64,000 nt of DNA from an uncultured Sulfitobacter sp. (GTDB lineage: Bacteria; Pseudomonadota; Alphaproteobacteria; Rhodobacterales; Rhodobacteraceae), in the NCBI GenBank assembly GCA_913060815.1, contig CAJXSZ010000006.1, positions 103,195 to 167,194 of the forward strand. Reading direction: 5' to 3'. Of this stretch, positions 18,904-27,189 are shown piece after piece (position 1 is the stretch's first letter; every line of letters starts with the position of its first letter). A program made the position numbers and the translations under genes. The notes under the pieces are model-generated. The model was not told where the DNA came from. It worked only from the letters and a program-made list of their open reading frames with translations, and did no database searches.

Positions 18904-19401
18904 CTAAAGCAGTTCTGATACAGGCGTGTGAGCATCGAGGCCGATATGTGCGCGCAGTTTTACGCGGGCGCGGGCGAGGCGGGACATCACTGTGCCTACT
19001 GGAAGCCCGAGCTGGGCAGCAATTATGCTAGGGCTTTGCTCGCCATCGAGGACCATCTGCATAACCGCTGACTGCTCTGCCGGCAGGCGGGCAATGGCAC
19101 TGTGAAGGGTGCTTAGCGCAAGGCGACTGTCGGCAACGGGCGCGATGCTGGCGCTGTCTTCCTCCAATTCGGCGTGCTCGGGAGAGGCGCGCCAACTTGC
19201 ACGCGCGATATTCTGAAGAATGATCATGGCATAATGCTCGGGGGCGTCGATGCCTTGTCGCTGCGCGCGCGTGATCAGGCGCAGCACTGCCTCCTGAGCC
19301 ATATCCTCGGCATCACAGGGTTGCGCGCCCAAGCGGCGGGCACGGCGGTTCAGGCGTTTGGCAAGTCTGCTGAGATCGATGTCGTCGGTACATGGGGTCA
19401 T
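18904..19401 (-). CDS. ECF-type RNA polymerase sigma factor
   Basis: A 165-residue sigma-70 family factor with only regions 2 and 4. Region 2 is visible as AEDMAQEAVLRLITRAQ, and region 4 as the helix-turn-helix SPSIIAAQLGLPVGTVMSRLARARVKLR. I take the ATG at 19401 (MTPCTDDIDLS); an upstream ATG at 19434 adds eleven residues with no conserved character. No anti-sigma gene is adjacent: upstream is the divergent EF-hand gene and downstream is the phospho-lyase gene, 71 bases away. It may therefore be controlled by expression or by a distant partner. Confidence 0.85.
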   Translation of the reverse strand: MTPCTDDIDLSRLAKRLNRRARRLGAQPCDAEDMAQEAVLRLITRAQRQGIDAPEHYAMIILQNIARASWRASPEHAELEEDSASIAPVADSRLALSTLHSAIARLPAEQSAVMQMVLDGEQSPSIIAAQLGLPVGTVMSRLARARVKLRAHIGLDAHTPVSELL

Positions 19402-19674
19402 TATTTGTGTCCTGCTGTCTGGTGTTTTGCCCAAGCATGACGGGATTTAGAGTTTCAACCAGACGGGGAATTTCCGCCGATACAGCAAAGCGGGGCTTTT
19501 TGGGCGGAGGCGCGCGCACCGGGTGCATCCCCATCGGCGGGGCACCGCGCTTTCACGGGGCAAGGCAAAGGAGCATGGACGCGAAACAGCTTTTTCGCCT
19601 CTAACATTGTGAGAACGGCAATAACGCTGCTCTCGATCCAGAAGAACAACGATAACAATTACAGGAGATACCAC

Positions 19675-19923
19675 ATGACACATGTTAAAACCTTCGCCGT
19701 GATCGCAGCGACAGCACTTTGCGTGCCTGCATTTGCGATGGGCCAAAGCGCGACCCAAGCGGACAGCAACGAAGACGGTGTGCTGAGCCTCGCCGAGGTC
19801 CAAGCGGTCTATCCGCAAGTGACCGAGGACATGTTTACGACGGCTGACCTCAATGGTGACGGCGCGCTTGAGGATGCCGAGGTCAAGGCCGCTCAGGAAG
19901 CGGGCCTGATGCCGTCTGGCTAA
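19675..19923 (+). CDS. Small secreted EF-hand protein
   Basis: An 82-residue protein with a Sec signal peptide (about 1-22, ending AFA) and two EF-hand-like calcium loops: one at ADSNEDGVLSLAEV and one at ADLNGDGALEDAEV. Both have the D-x-N/D-x-D-G pattern with a glutamate at position 12. It is divergent from the ECF sigma gene with 273 bases between, an arrangement often seen for sigma-dependent stress genes in this family. A clear AGGAG site at 19663-19667 fixes the ATG at 19675; the preceding in-frame start is not supported. A terminator follows. Confidence 0.85.
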   Translation: MTHVKTFAVIAATALCVPAFAMGQSATQADSNEDGVLSLAEVQAVYPQVTEDMFTTADLNGDGALEDAEVKAAQEAGLMPSG

Positions 19924-19968
19924 GCGCTTTTGAGATTGCGTGCTTCTGTGGCAGCAGGGCACGCATGT

Positions 19969-20017
19969 TGTCAGAGGTCCGGATACCCCCCCAGGGCGCG
20001 GACCTCTGACATTTTTT
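19969..20017 (+). terminator. Intrinsic terminator of the EF-hand gene
   Basis: A perfect 13-pair stem, 19969-19981 with 19999-20011, a C-rich 17-base loop and then six T residues. It sits between the convergent EF-hand and MttB-like genes. Confidence 0.88.
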
Positions 20018-20024
20018 CGGTTGA

Positions 20025-21563
20025 TTACCCTTTCAGGTGGATATTGAACCTTTCCCGAATGGCGCGGTCGGTCGCGGGGTCTAGGGCAGCAGCGGAAGGC
20101 GCGCTCAGGATCGCTTCCTTCCGCGCGGTGGCCGTCTCCAGCAGATCGGGCTTTTCCATTTCTACCCATTCCTTGGGCGACATGCGGTTGCCGTAGGTGG
20201 GGTAACAGTGATCGCTTTGCATACGGCTCAGCGTCGCGGCCGTGCCGAGGTAGTGACCTGGCCCACCCATGCAAACTTCGGCTATCTGGTCGAGGGCCAG
20301 CGTCTCGTCGTTGACCTCGATCCCGCGCACACAGCGCAGGGCCTGACCGATCACATCATCACCCAAAATCAGGCTCTCGTGGCAGAACCCCAGCAGAGAC
20401 GCATGCATGCCCGCGGCCTCATAGATCATGTTGCAGCCCGCAAGCCCCGTCATCACGTTGGAGCACATCGTCTCCCATCCCGCCTGCATGTCGGGGAGCT
20501 TGCTGTCGGCAATGCCCGCCGCCGCACCACCAGGAAGATCGTAAAAGCCATGCATCTGTGCGCAGCCCGCCGACAGGAGCGCCTGCTCGCCGGAGCCGCC
20601 TGTCATGGCGCCCGTGCGCAGGTCCAGCCCGAAAGGCCATGTCCCGAAGATCACAGGATGACCGGGCTTCACGGCAGTGACATAGACCAGCCCTGCTAGA
20701 CATTCGGCCACCGCCTGCACGATCGCGCCCGCCACGGTTGAGGGCGCAGTGGCGCCAGCCATGCCTGCGGAGAGGAGCAGCACGGGCATGCCGTGTTTGA
20801 TACACTCCTCCATGACCTCACAGCTCTCGGTTGCGAATTTCATCGGTGGCACGACAAAGCAGTTTGAATTGCACACAAATGGCCGCTCGCGCCACTTGTC
20901 CTCCCCGCCCGCAATCATGTGCAGCATCTCGATTGCTGGTGCGACAAAGGAGGGCTCGGTAAAGGAGGTGCCAATGTGTTTCGTGGTGCCTGTCACGCAG
21001 GCGTAGATCGAATTGTAGTCCATTTCCATGTTGTCGGGGATGTCGCGACAGACCATAGGGCGCTGGCAAAAGTGCAGATTGTCCAATGTGTTGATGATCT
21101 TGGACGCATCGTGCAGATCCTGTACGCCGCATTCGCGGTAGTTCTTGCCGTCGATGTCCACCAGATGCACCGCTGCGCCTGCGGTGCCGTAATGCACACG
21201 CGTGCCCGACAGGTCGAGGTCATTAAGCCCGTCACGGCTCGCCAGTGTGATGGAGCGGTTGGCGCGTGCAAGAGCGTCCTCCACCAGCCCACGGGGAAAG
21301 CGGATGCGCCCGTCATCGCCTTGGGTACAGCCTGCGCCCGTTAGGTACGCCACGCCGGAGGGCGGTGCATCGGCAAGGCCGATCGTCTCGAGCGCGTCTA
21401 GGGCCGCATGATGGATTTTGAGGACGTCAGCCTCGGAGAGCGGTTTGTATTGGCCGCCCTCTAGGCCTGCGCGCACGGGGCGCAGATTGTCGGGTAGGGC
21501 GGTCGAGCGCGCAGCACGGCGCGCCGCGCGGCCACCAGAGCGGGAGGATGTTTGCACATTCAT
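20025..21563 (-). CDS. MttB-family methyltransferase lacking pyrrolysine
   Basis: A 512-residue trimethylamine-methyltransferase (MttB/MtgB) family protein. The frame has no in-frame amber codon, so it belongs to the non-pyrrolysine branch, whose characterised members demethylate glycine betaine or related quaternary amines and hand the methyl group to a corrinoid protein. An Arg/Ser-rich start (1-30) precedes the TIM-barrel-like body, with a conserved-looking GTWPFGLDLRTGAMTGGSGEQ segment and the C-terminal MGGPGHYLGTAATLSRMQSDHCYPTYGNRMSPKEW. No corrinoid protein or methyl-accepting partner gene lies in the window, so the cognate corrinoid system must be elsewhere. Confidence 0.85.
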   Translation of the reverse strand: MNVQTSSRSGGRAARRAARSTALPDNLRPVRAGLEGGQYKPLSEADVLKIHHAALDALETIGLADAPPSGVAYLTGAGCTQGDDGRIRFPRGLVEDALARANRSITLASRDGLNDLDLSGTRVHYGTAGAAVHLVDIDGKNYRECGVQDLHDASKIINTLDNLHFCQRPMVCRDIPDNMEMDYNSIYACVTGTTKHIGTSFTEPSFVAPAIEMLHMIAGGEDKWRERPFVCNSNCFVVPPMKFATESCEVMEECIKHGMPVLLLSAGMAGATAPSTVAGAIVQAVAECLAGLVYVTAVKPGHPVIFGTWPFGLDLRTGAMTGGSGEQALLSAGCAQMHGFYDLPGGAAAGIADSKLPDMQAGWETMCSNVMTGLAGCNMIYEAAGMHASLLGFCHESLILGDDVIGQALRCVRGIEVNDETLALDQIAEVCMGGPGHYLGTAATLSRMQSDHCYPTYGNRMSPKEWVEMEKPDLLETATARKEAILSAPSAAALDPATDRAIRERFNIHLKG

Positions 21564-21952
21564 ATCGGTTAACTTTCATCAAAGGAGAGAGGCAGGGCGG
21601 ATGACAGCGTCTTGCTCGCGGGCGCGCCCCGTGCTGCGCGGCCACGCTCTGCTCCGATGGTGCGGATCACCAGTGTCAAAGTGCAGGTCGGGTGCTGCAT
21701 CGATTGCTCCTCTTCCGCCTTCAGCTTGGGAAAGAGAGGCGACTTGTTCTGTCCTGTTTGCGACGCCGTGATCTGTTTGCGAACTGCGATTTATAGGCGT
21801 GCGATTGCCTGTAGGTGGCTGTGCTGGCGAGGTTCCGCTGGTCAATCTTCACGTATCAAAAGGGGGCGGAACCAACGAGGGCCACCAGTCGTTAGGGTGC
21901 TGACGGGACAGATAACATCCGTCCGAAAACACAAATACTTGAGGAGATACCC
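21564..21952. other. 389-base divergent region between the MttB-like and porin-like genes
   Basis: No supported gene. Several frames of 88-117 codons are open but lack ribosome sites and protein-like composition. It contains a spaced inverted repeat, GGTTCCGC at 21831-21838 and GCGGAACC at 21866-21873, which could be an operator or an RNA stem. The 3' part holds the porin-like gene leader with a GAGGAG ribosome site near 21941. Confidence 0.5.
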
Positions 21953-22543
21953 ATGAAAACGATGCAGAAAATCAGCCTGAGCCTTGCGACAGCAGGCACG
22001 CTGCTTGGTACCACTGCACTTGCAGGCAACCTTGCCGACCCAGTGGTCGAGAGCGTTGCAACGCCAGTCTACGACGTTCCAGTCGCTGCTTCGGATTGGA
22101 CCGGCTTTTACGGCGGTCTGAACCTTGGCTACGGCGATGTTGATGGCACGGGCGCTGCTGACGGAGATGATACCACCTACGGTGTGCACCTCGGCTATGA
22201 CTACGATTTTGGCGATTATGTCTTGGGCGCAGAACTCGAATATGATGACGCCGATATCGATCTTGGGGGCGCCGCCAATACCGATAGCGTGTCACGCATC
22301 AAGCTGCGTGGCGGCTATGATCTGGGGCGCACGTTGATCTACGCCACAGCAGGTGCCGCCAAATTGCAGACCTCTATTGGCGATGACACGGGTGAGTTCT
22401 TCGGCCTCGGTGTGGCGTATCAGGTCACGGACCAGTTTACAGTCGGGGGCGAAGTGCTTGAGCACCGTTTCGACGATATCGGCGGAACTGGCGTGGATGC
22501 GGATGCAACCACCTTCAACTTCCGCGGCTCCTACCGCTTCTAA
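21953..22543 (+). CDS. Small outer-membrane beta-barrel protein (Omp25/OmpA-like porin family)
   Basis: A 196-residue secreted protein with a signal peptide (about 1-25, ending ALA). The mature part starts with the DWTGFYGGLNLGYG segment typical of Omp25/31 and Opa-like eight-stranded barrels, then alternating polar and hydrophobic beta strands with many Gly and Asp residues. It ends in the aromatic motif TTFNFRGSYRF, whose final Phe is the usual signal for insertion by the Bam complex. The ribosome site TGAGGAG lies nine bases before the ATG. A strong terminator follows. Function is structural or adhesive; substrate permeability is unknown. Confidence 0.85.
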   Translation: MKTMQKISLSLATAGTLLGTTALAGNLADPVVESVATPVYDVPVAASDWTGFYGGLNLGYGDVDGTGAADGDDTTYGVHLGYDYDFGDYVLGAELEYDDADIDLGGAANTDSVSRIKLRGGYDLGRTLIYATAGAAKLQTSIGDDTGEFFGLGVAYQVTDQFTVGGEVLEHRFDDIGGTGVDADATTFNFRGSYRF

Positions 22544-22564
22544 ATATCAGACGAAGTAAGAAGG

Positions 22565-22597
22565 AAGGGCGCACCTGTAACGGGTGCGCCCTTTTTT
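22565..22597 (+). terminator. Intrinsic terminator after the porin-like gene
   Basis: An 11-pair stem built on GGGCGCACC and GGGTGCGCCC with a seven-base loop, followed by six T residues. It lies between convergent genes; a run of mixed T and C on the other strand suggests it could also end the aminotransferase transcript. Confidence 0.9.
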
Positions 22598-22600
22598 CGT

Positions 22601-23779
22601 TTAACTGGCCGAGGCAAGGCTCTCGGCAAAGCTGCACAGGGTTTTCATCGCTTGCTCGAATGCGCCATCCTCGATGGTCATGGCTACGCGCAAGTGCCCT
22701 GCGGCAGCGCTGCCGAAGCTTTCACCGGGCATGGTGGCGATGTGGTGTTTCTCCAACAGCGCATAGGCGAAAGCCTCACCGCTGAGCCCTGTGGCCGATA
22801 TATCAAGCATCATATACATTGCTCCGCCGTTAGGCACGGCCCCCACAACATTCTGGGACGCAAGCACATCAAGCGCGATCTGCCGGCGGCGGCGGAAAGG
22901 CTCTGCGATTTCTTCCTCGAATGCGGTGCCTTGGTTCAACGCGAACACTGCCGCCTCCTGAATGAACCCCGGAACCCCGTAAGTGGTATGGGTAGCAAGG
23001 TTGATCATATGACTGACGATCTCCTCCGGCCCCACGATCCAGCCGATGCGCGATCCTGTCATGGCGTGGCTCTTGGACATGGAGCCAACGACCAGCGTCC
23101 GCTCTGCCATGCCCTCCAGCGCGCGGGGTGACAGATGTGCACTTTCCCAGATTTGCGTGTCGTACACCTCATCCGAGATCAGCCATAGATCGTGGGCGCG
23201 ACAGACTTGTGCGATCCCCTCCATCGTCTCGCGGGTATAGACAACCCCCGTCGGGTTGTTTGGAGAGTTGACGAGCAGCGACTTCGCGCCTTTGGCTACG
23301 GCGTCAATATCGGCGGCGCGGGGCTGGAACGCCTCCGATGCACGGGCCTCGATCGCTACAGGCACCGCAGAGGCTGCGCGCAGTGTGCCAGGGTAGGTGG
23401 CATAATACGGATCGATATAGAGGCCAGTATCACCGGGGTCGATCACTGCCGTATGCGCTGCAAACAGGGCTGACTGCCCTCCGGGCGTGATCATCACATT
23501 CTCTGGACGCGTGGGCACACCCGTGCGCTCGGTCACGCGGGCAGCAACAGCTTCGCGTAGCGCAGGAATGCCGGGAATGGAGGCATAGCCGGTGTGCCCG
23601 CCCATCGCGGCACGGTGCATGTCCTGCAGAATGGGGGCCGCCGTGCGGATGTCATGCTCGCCGATGGTGAGTTCCGTTACATCGGTCCCAGCCGCGATCA
23701 TCTCGCGCGCTTTGTTAAAAACCTCCCACCCGTCAGAGCCGCCACTCAGCAATGTGCTGATCCGATTTGATGCCTGCAT
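22601..23779 (-). CDS. Class I aminotransferase
   Basis: A 392-residue fold-type I PLP aminotransferase. The PLP lysine lies in SMSKSHAMTGSRIGW; the NSPNNPTGVVYTRE loop and the YDTQIW motif of the cofactor aspartate region are present, and the C-terminal LRVAMT segment has the substrate arginine. The ATG at 23779 is supported by AAGGAC just upstream; an alternative ATG 54 bases earlier lacks one. Its substrate specificity (aspartate, kynurenine or other) is not readable. It is convergent with the porin-like gene. Confidence 0.87.
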   Translation of the reverse strand: MQASNRISTLLSGGSDGWEVFNKAREMIAAGTDVTELTIGEHDIRTAAPILQDMHRAAMGGHTGYASIPGIPALREAVAARVTERTGVPTRPENVMITPGGQSALFAAHTAVIDPGDTGLYIDPYYATYPGTLRAASAVPVAIEARASEAFQPRAADIDAVAKGAKSLLVNSPNNPTGVVYTRETMEGIAQVCRAHDLWLISDEVYDTQIWESAHLSPRALEGMAERTLVVGSMSKSHAMTGSRIGWIVGPEEIVSHMINLATHTTYGVPGFIQEAAVFALNQGTAFEEEIAEPFRRRRQIALDVLASQNVVGAVPNGGAMYMMLDISATGLSGEAFAYALLEKHHIATMPGESFGSAAAGHLRVAMTIEDGAFEQAMKTLCSFAESLASAS

Positions 23780-24008
23780 GATCTGTCCTTTCACTTGTTT
23801 TCGCAGGGGCGCAGAGCGATACGCTTTTGTCAATCAACCTTGACCGCTGCGGTATTGCTGGGGTACGCATTCACCATGACAAAAATGATGATCATTATCT
23901 GTTGTACGATTACCTGCTGAGATACCTCGCGGGCCTTGATCACGTTGTTTTATTCTATCTGAAACTGTGCCATGTCCCGCGCAACACTGCGCCTCAAGGA
24001 CCTATGCC

Positions 24009-25460
24009 ATGACCACGATCAAGCTCCACAACACAAAGACCCGCAAGCGCGAGGAATTTGTGCCTATCGACCCGCAAAACGTGCGCATGTATGTCTGTGG
24101 TCCTACGGTCTATGACCGCGCCCATCTGGGCAATGCGCGGCCTGTGCTGGTGTTTGATGTGCTGAACCGTCTGTTGCGCCATGTCTATGGCGAGGACCAT
24201 GTCACCTATGTGCGCAACTTTACCGATGTGGACGACCGCATCAACGAGACCGCGCAAAAGCGCAAGGCGGCAGGGGCGGAAGGCACGCTGGAAGAGCTGA
24301 TCCACGAGCGCTCGAACGAGACCATCGATTGGTACCACGCGGATATGGACGCGCTGGGCGCTGCGCGGCCTGACCATGAACCCCGCGCAACTGAATATAT
24401 CGCCCAGATGATCGCGATGATTGAAGAGCTAATTGCCAAAGAGCACGCCTATGAGGCCGAAGGCCATGTGCTCTTCGCCGTAGACAGCTGGCGCGAGCAC
24501 TACGGTGAGCTTTCGGGCCGCAGCGTCGACGACATGATCGCAGGCGCACGGGTCGAGGTCGCTCCCTATAAGCGCAACCCGATGGATTTCGTCATGTGGA
24601 AACCGTCCCCCGCAGGTCTGCCCGGATGGGACAGCCCTTGGAGTAAAGGGCGTCCGGGGTGGCACATCGAATGCTCGGCCATGGCGAAAGAGCTGTTGGG
24701 CGAGCATTTTGACATCCACGGCGGTGGCAACGACCTGATGTTCCCCCACCACGAGAACGAAATTGCACAAAGCTGCTGTGCCAACGGCACGGACAAGATG
24801 GCCAACGTCTGGATGCATAACGAGATGCTTCAGGTGGAGGGCAAGAAGATGTCCAAGTCTTTGGGCAACTTCTTCACCGTGCGCGATCTGCTGGACCAAG
24901 GTGTCCTGGGCGAGGTCATCCGCTTTGTGATGCTGAGCACGCATTACAGAAAGCCGATGGATTGGACGGAGAAGAAGCGGGAGGAGGCTAAGGAGACGCT
25001 TACACTCTGGAAGCGCTTAGCCGACGCGGATCGTGACTATGTTCGTGAAAATTTCACGGGTTCTAAACCACCTTCCGAGCTGATCAGCGCATTGTCAGAT
25101 GATTTGAACACGCCGTTAGCGATTACCCAGATGCACGCCTTGGCGAAACAGGCGAAAACTTCTCGAGAAGCACAGGTAAAGCTAGCTGAAGCAATGACGT
25201 TTTTGGGTTTCGATGCCTTTGAGATTTGGGATCACTCGTTTGGTGTTTCTCTAGAACACAGCTTCGGTGAGTTAGAAGACTATGAGCAGTTGCTTTTCAA
25301 TGCCCGTGAGCTTGCAATGAAAACTAAAGATTTCAGTGAAGCCGATAGAATAAAAAGTATGTTGATTGCCGCTGGTCTTGAGGTTCGGATATCGAAAACC
25401 GAGGTAAAGATTGATACCACAACTAACTTCGATCCCGCCAAACTGGAAACCCTTAAATGA
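24009..25460 (+). CDS. cysS: Cysteinyl-tRNA synthetase
   Basis: A 483-residue class I aminoacyl-tRNA synthetase. The zinc-site [19 protein letters not shown] carries the HIGH-like motif, [10 protein letters not shown] and PHHENE supply further zinc ligands, and [14 protein letters not shown] is the KMSKS loop. The C-terminal part is the helical and anticodon-binding domain. The ATG at 24009 has CAAGGA upstream; an out-of-frame ATGCCATGA overlaps it. Remarkably, roughly the last third (from about 25020 on) has clearly lower G+C and different codon choice than the first part (see the separate entry), while the reading frame stays open and the protein keeps full length. Confidence 0.95.
   Translation: MTTIKLHNTKTRKREEFVPIDPQNVRMYVCGPTVYDRAHLGNARPVLVFDVLNRLLRHVYGEDHVTYVRNFTDVDDRINETAQKRKAAGAEGTLEELIHERSNETIDWYHADMDALGAARPDHEPRATEYIAQMIAMIEELIAKEHAYEAEGHVLFAVDSWREHYGELSGRSVDDMIAGARVEVAPYKRNPMDFVMWKPSPAGLPGWDSPWSKGRPGWHIECSAMAKELLGEHFDIHGGGNDLMFPHHENEIAQSCCANGTDKMANVWMHNEMLQVEGKKMSKSLGNFFTVRDLLDQGVLGEVIRFVMLSTHYRKPMDWTEKKREEAKETLTLWKRLADADRDYVRENFTGSKPPSELISALSDDLNTPLAITQMHALAKQAKTSREAQVKLAEAMTFLGFDAFEIWDHSFGVSLEHSFGELEDYEQLLFNARELAMKTKDFSEADRIKSMLIAAGLEVRISKTEVKIDTTTNFDPAKLETLK
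25020..25440 (+). other. Low-GC segment inside cysS, probable recombination tract
   Basis: By hand count, 25141-25380 is about 43% G+C, against about 62% for 24121-24180 in the same gene. Codons such as AAA, GAT, TTG and AGA replace the G- or C-ending ones used before. The boundaries are approximate. The encoded part is the C-terminal helical and anticodon-binding domain, which stays in frame. Confidence 0.6.
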
Positions 25461-25476
25461 TGCGCCTCACACCGCA

Positions 25477-25553
25477 GACCTGTTCCCGTTCGAGGGGGGG
25501 GCTTGTCCCCGCCCGTGGGGGCGAACGGGGACAGGTCGTGCTGCGCGCACGAC
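25477..25553 (+). promoter_or_regulatory. Two tandem hairpins between cysS and cimA
   Basis: A 16-pair stem with one G-U pair (25477-25492 with 25522-25537) encloses a G/C-rich loop. It is followed by a second short stem, GTCGTG with CACGAC, ending at 25553. No T-run follows, and the cimA start is 23 bases on. It could be a leader structure, a transcript-processing site or a repeat-derived element. Confidence 0.45.
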
Positions 25554-25575
25554 CTAAAGAAGAGGGATGTGGCAC

Positions 25576-27186
25576 ATGAAAACCCGCCTTTCCCTATACG
25601 ACACAACCCTGCGCGACGGCCAACAGACCCAAGGCGTGCAATTCTCCACCGAGGAGAAGGTTGCCATCGCCAGATCTCTCGACGCGCTGGGCGTGGACTA
25701 CATCGAGGGCGGCTGGCCCGGGGCTAACCCGACCGACAGCGCGTTTTTCGACACTGCGCCCAAGACCCGCGCGACAATGACCGCCTTTGGCATGACCAAA
25801 CGCGCAGGCATGTCCGCGCAGAACGACGATGTGCTGGCCGCTGTGATGAACGCTGGCACGCAGAGCATCTGTCTGGTCGGAAAAACCCATGATTTCCACG
25901 TCACCACTGCGCTGGGCATCACGCTGGTAGAGAACACAGAGAACATCGCCGCATCCATCGCTCACATCGTGGCGCAGGGGCGCGAAGCGCTGTTTGACGC
26001 GGAGCATTTCTTTGACGGGTACAAGGCCAATCCTGACTACGCGCTGGAAGCGATCCGCGCCGCCTATGACGCAGGTGCGCGTTGGACTGTGCTCTGCGAT
26101 ACCAACGGTGGCACGCTGCCTTCGGAGGTGGGGCGAATCACGGCGGAGGTGATTGCAGCGGGTATTAGCGGCGACCGCCTTGGCATCCACACCCATGACG
26201 ACACCGAGAACGCGGTTGCCTGCACATTGGCCGCCGTTGACGCAGGGGCGCGACAGATCCAAGGAACGCTCAACGGGCTCGGAGAGCGCTGCGGCAATGC
26301 CAACCTCACCACACTCATCCCGATCCTGAAATTGAAAGAACCCTACGCCTCTACCTATGAGACGGGCGTAAGCGATGCGGCGCTCCAAGACCTCACCCGC
26401 ACCTCGCGGATGCTGGATGAGATTCTCAACCGTGTGCCGCTGCGGCAGGCGGGATTTGTCGGCTCCTCGGCTTTCGCCCATAAGGCGGGGCTGCACGCTA
26501 GTGCGATCCTCAAAGACCCGTCCACCTACGAGCATATCGATCCCGCCGTGGTCGGCAATGCGCGCATCATTCCCATGTCCAATCAGGCGGGCCAGTCGAA
26601 CCTGCGCCGCCGTCTGGGCGATGCGGGGCTTGACGTGGCCAAGGGCGATCCGGCGCTGGGCAGGATCCTTGACGAGGTTAAGGCACGCGAGGCCGAGGGC
26701 TATAGCTATGACACCGCGCAGGCGAGCTTCGAGCTGCTCGCGCGTAAGGTGCTGGGCAGAATGCCGCAGCTTTTCGAGGTCAAACGCTACCGCGTCACCG
26801 TTGAGCGGCGCAAAAACAAATACGACCAGATGATCACGCTGTCCGAGGCTGTGGTCGTGGTGAAGGTGGACGATGAAAAGCGCCTGTCCGTGTCCGAAAG
26901 CATGGATGAGACGGGTGGAGATCGCGGCCCCGTCAACGCCCTGAGCAAAGCGCTGGTCAAAGACCTTGGACAATATTCGGCGCTACTCGAAGACTGGCGT
27001 CTGGTGGATTTCAAGGTTCGCATCACCCAAGGCGGCACCGAGGCTGTAACCCGCGTTATCATCGACAGCGAGGATGCACAGGGCCATCGCTGGTCAACGG
27101 TTGGTGTGTCAGCCAACATCGTCGATGCGTCATTCGAGGCGCTGTTGGACGCCATCAGATGGAAACTCATTCGGGACAGGGCTTAG
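25576..27186 (+). CDS. cimA: Citramalate synthase
   Basis: A 536-residue homocitrate/isopropylmalate-synthase family enzyme that condenses acetyl-CoA with pyruvate to give (R)-citramalate, a threonine-independent route to isoleucine. The barrel begins LYDTTLRDGQQTQGV (metal and catalytic Arg/Asp), and continues with HTHDDTENAVACTLAAVDAGA, TLNGLGERCGNANL and the HKAGLHASAILKDP segment. The C-terminal LeuA-like regulatory domain (about 380-536) contains the allosteric region. The ATG at 25576 is preferred because AAGAGGG lies nine bases upstream; an ATG at 25567 is too close to it. The pairing with the next enzyme genes is not obvious. Confidence 0.92.
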   Translation: MKTRLSLYDTTLRDGQQTQGVQFSTEEKVAIARSLDALGVDYIEGGWPGANPTDSAFFDTAPKTRATMTAFGMTKRAGMSAQNDDVLAAVMNAGTQSICLVGKTHDFHVTTALGITLVENTENIAASIAHIVAQGREALFDAEHFFDGYKANPDYALEAIRAAYDAGARWTVLCDTNGGTLPSEVGRITAEVIAAGISGDRLGIHTHDDTENAVACTLAAVDAGARQIQGTLNGLGERCGNANLTTLIPILKLKEPYASTYETGVSDAALQDLTRTSRMLDEILNRVPLRQAGFVGSSAFAHKAGLHASAILKDPSTYEHIDPAVVGNARIIPMSNQAGQSNLRRRLGDAGLDVAKGDPALGRILDEVKAREAEGYSYDTAQASFELLARKVLGRMPQLFEVKRYRVTVERRKNKYDQMITLSEAVVVVKVDDEKRLSVSESMDETGGDRGPVNALSKALVKDLGQYSALLEDWRLVDFKVRITQGGTEAVTRVIIDSEDAQGHRWSTVGVSANIVDASFEALLDAIRWKLIRDRA

Positions 27187-27189
27187 GAT

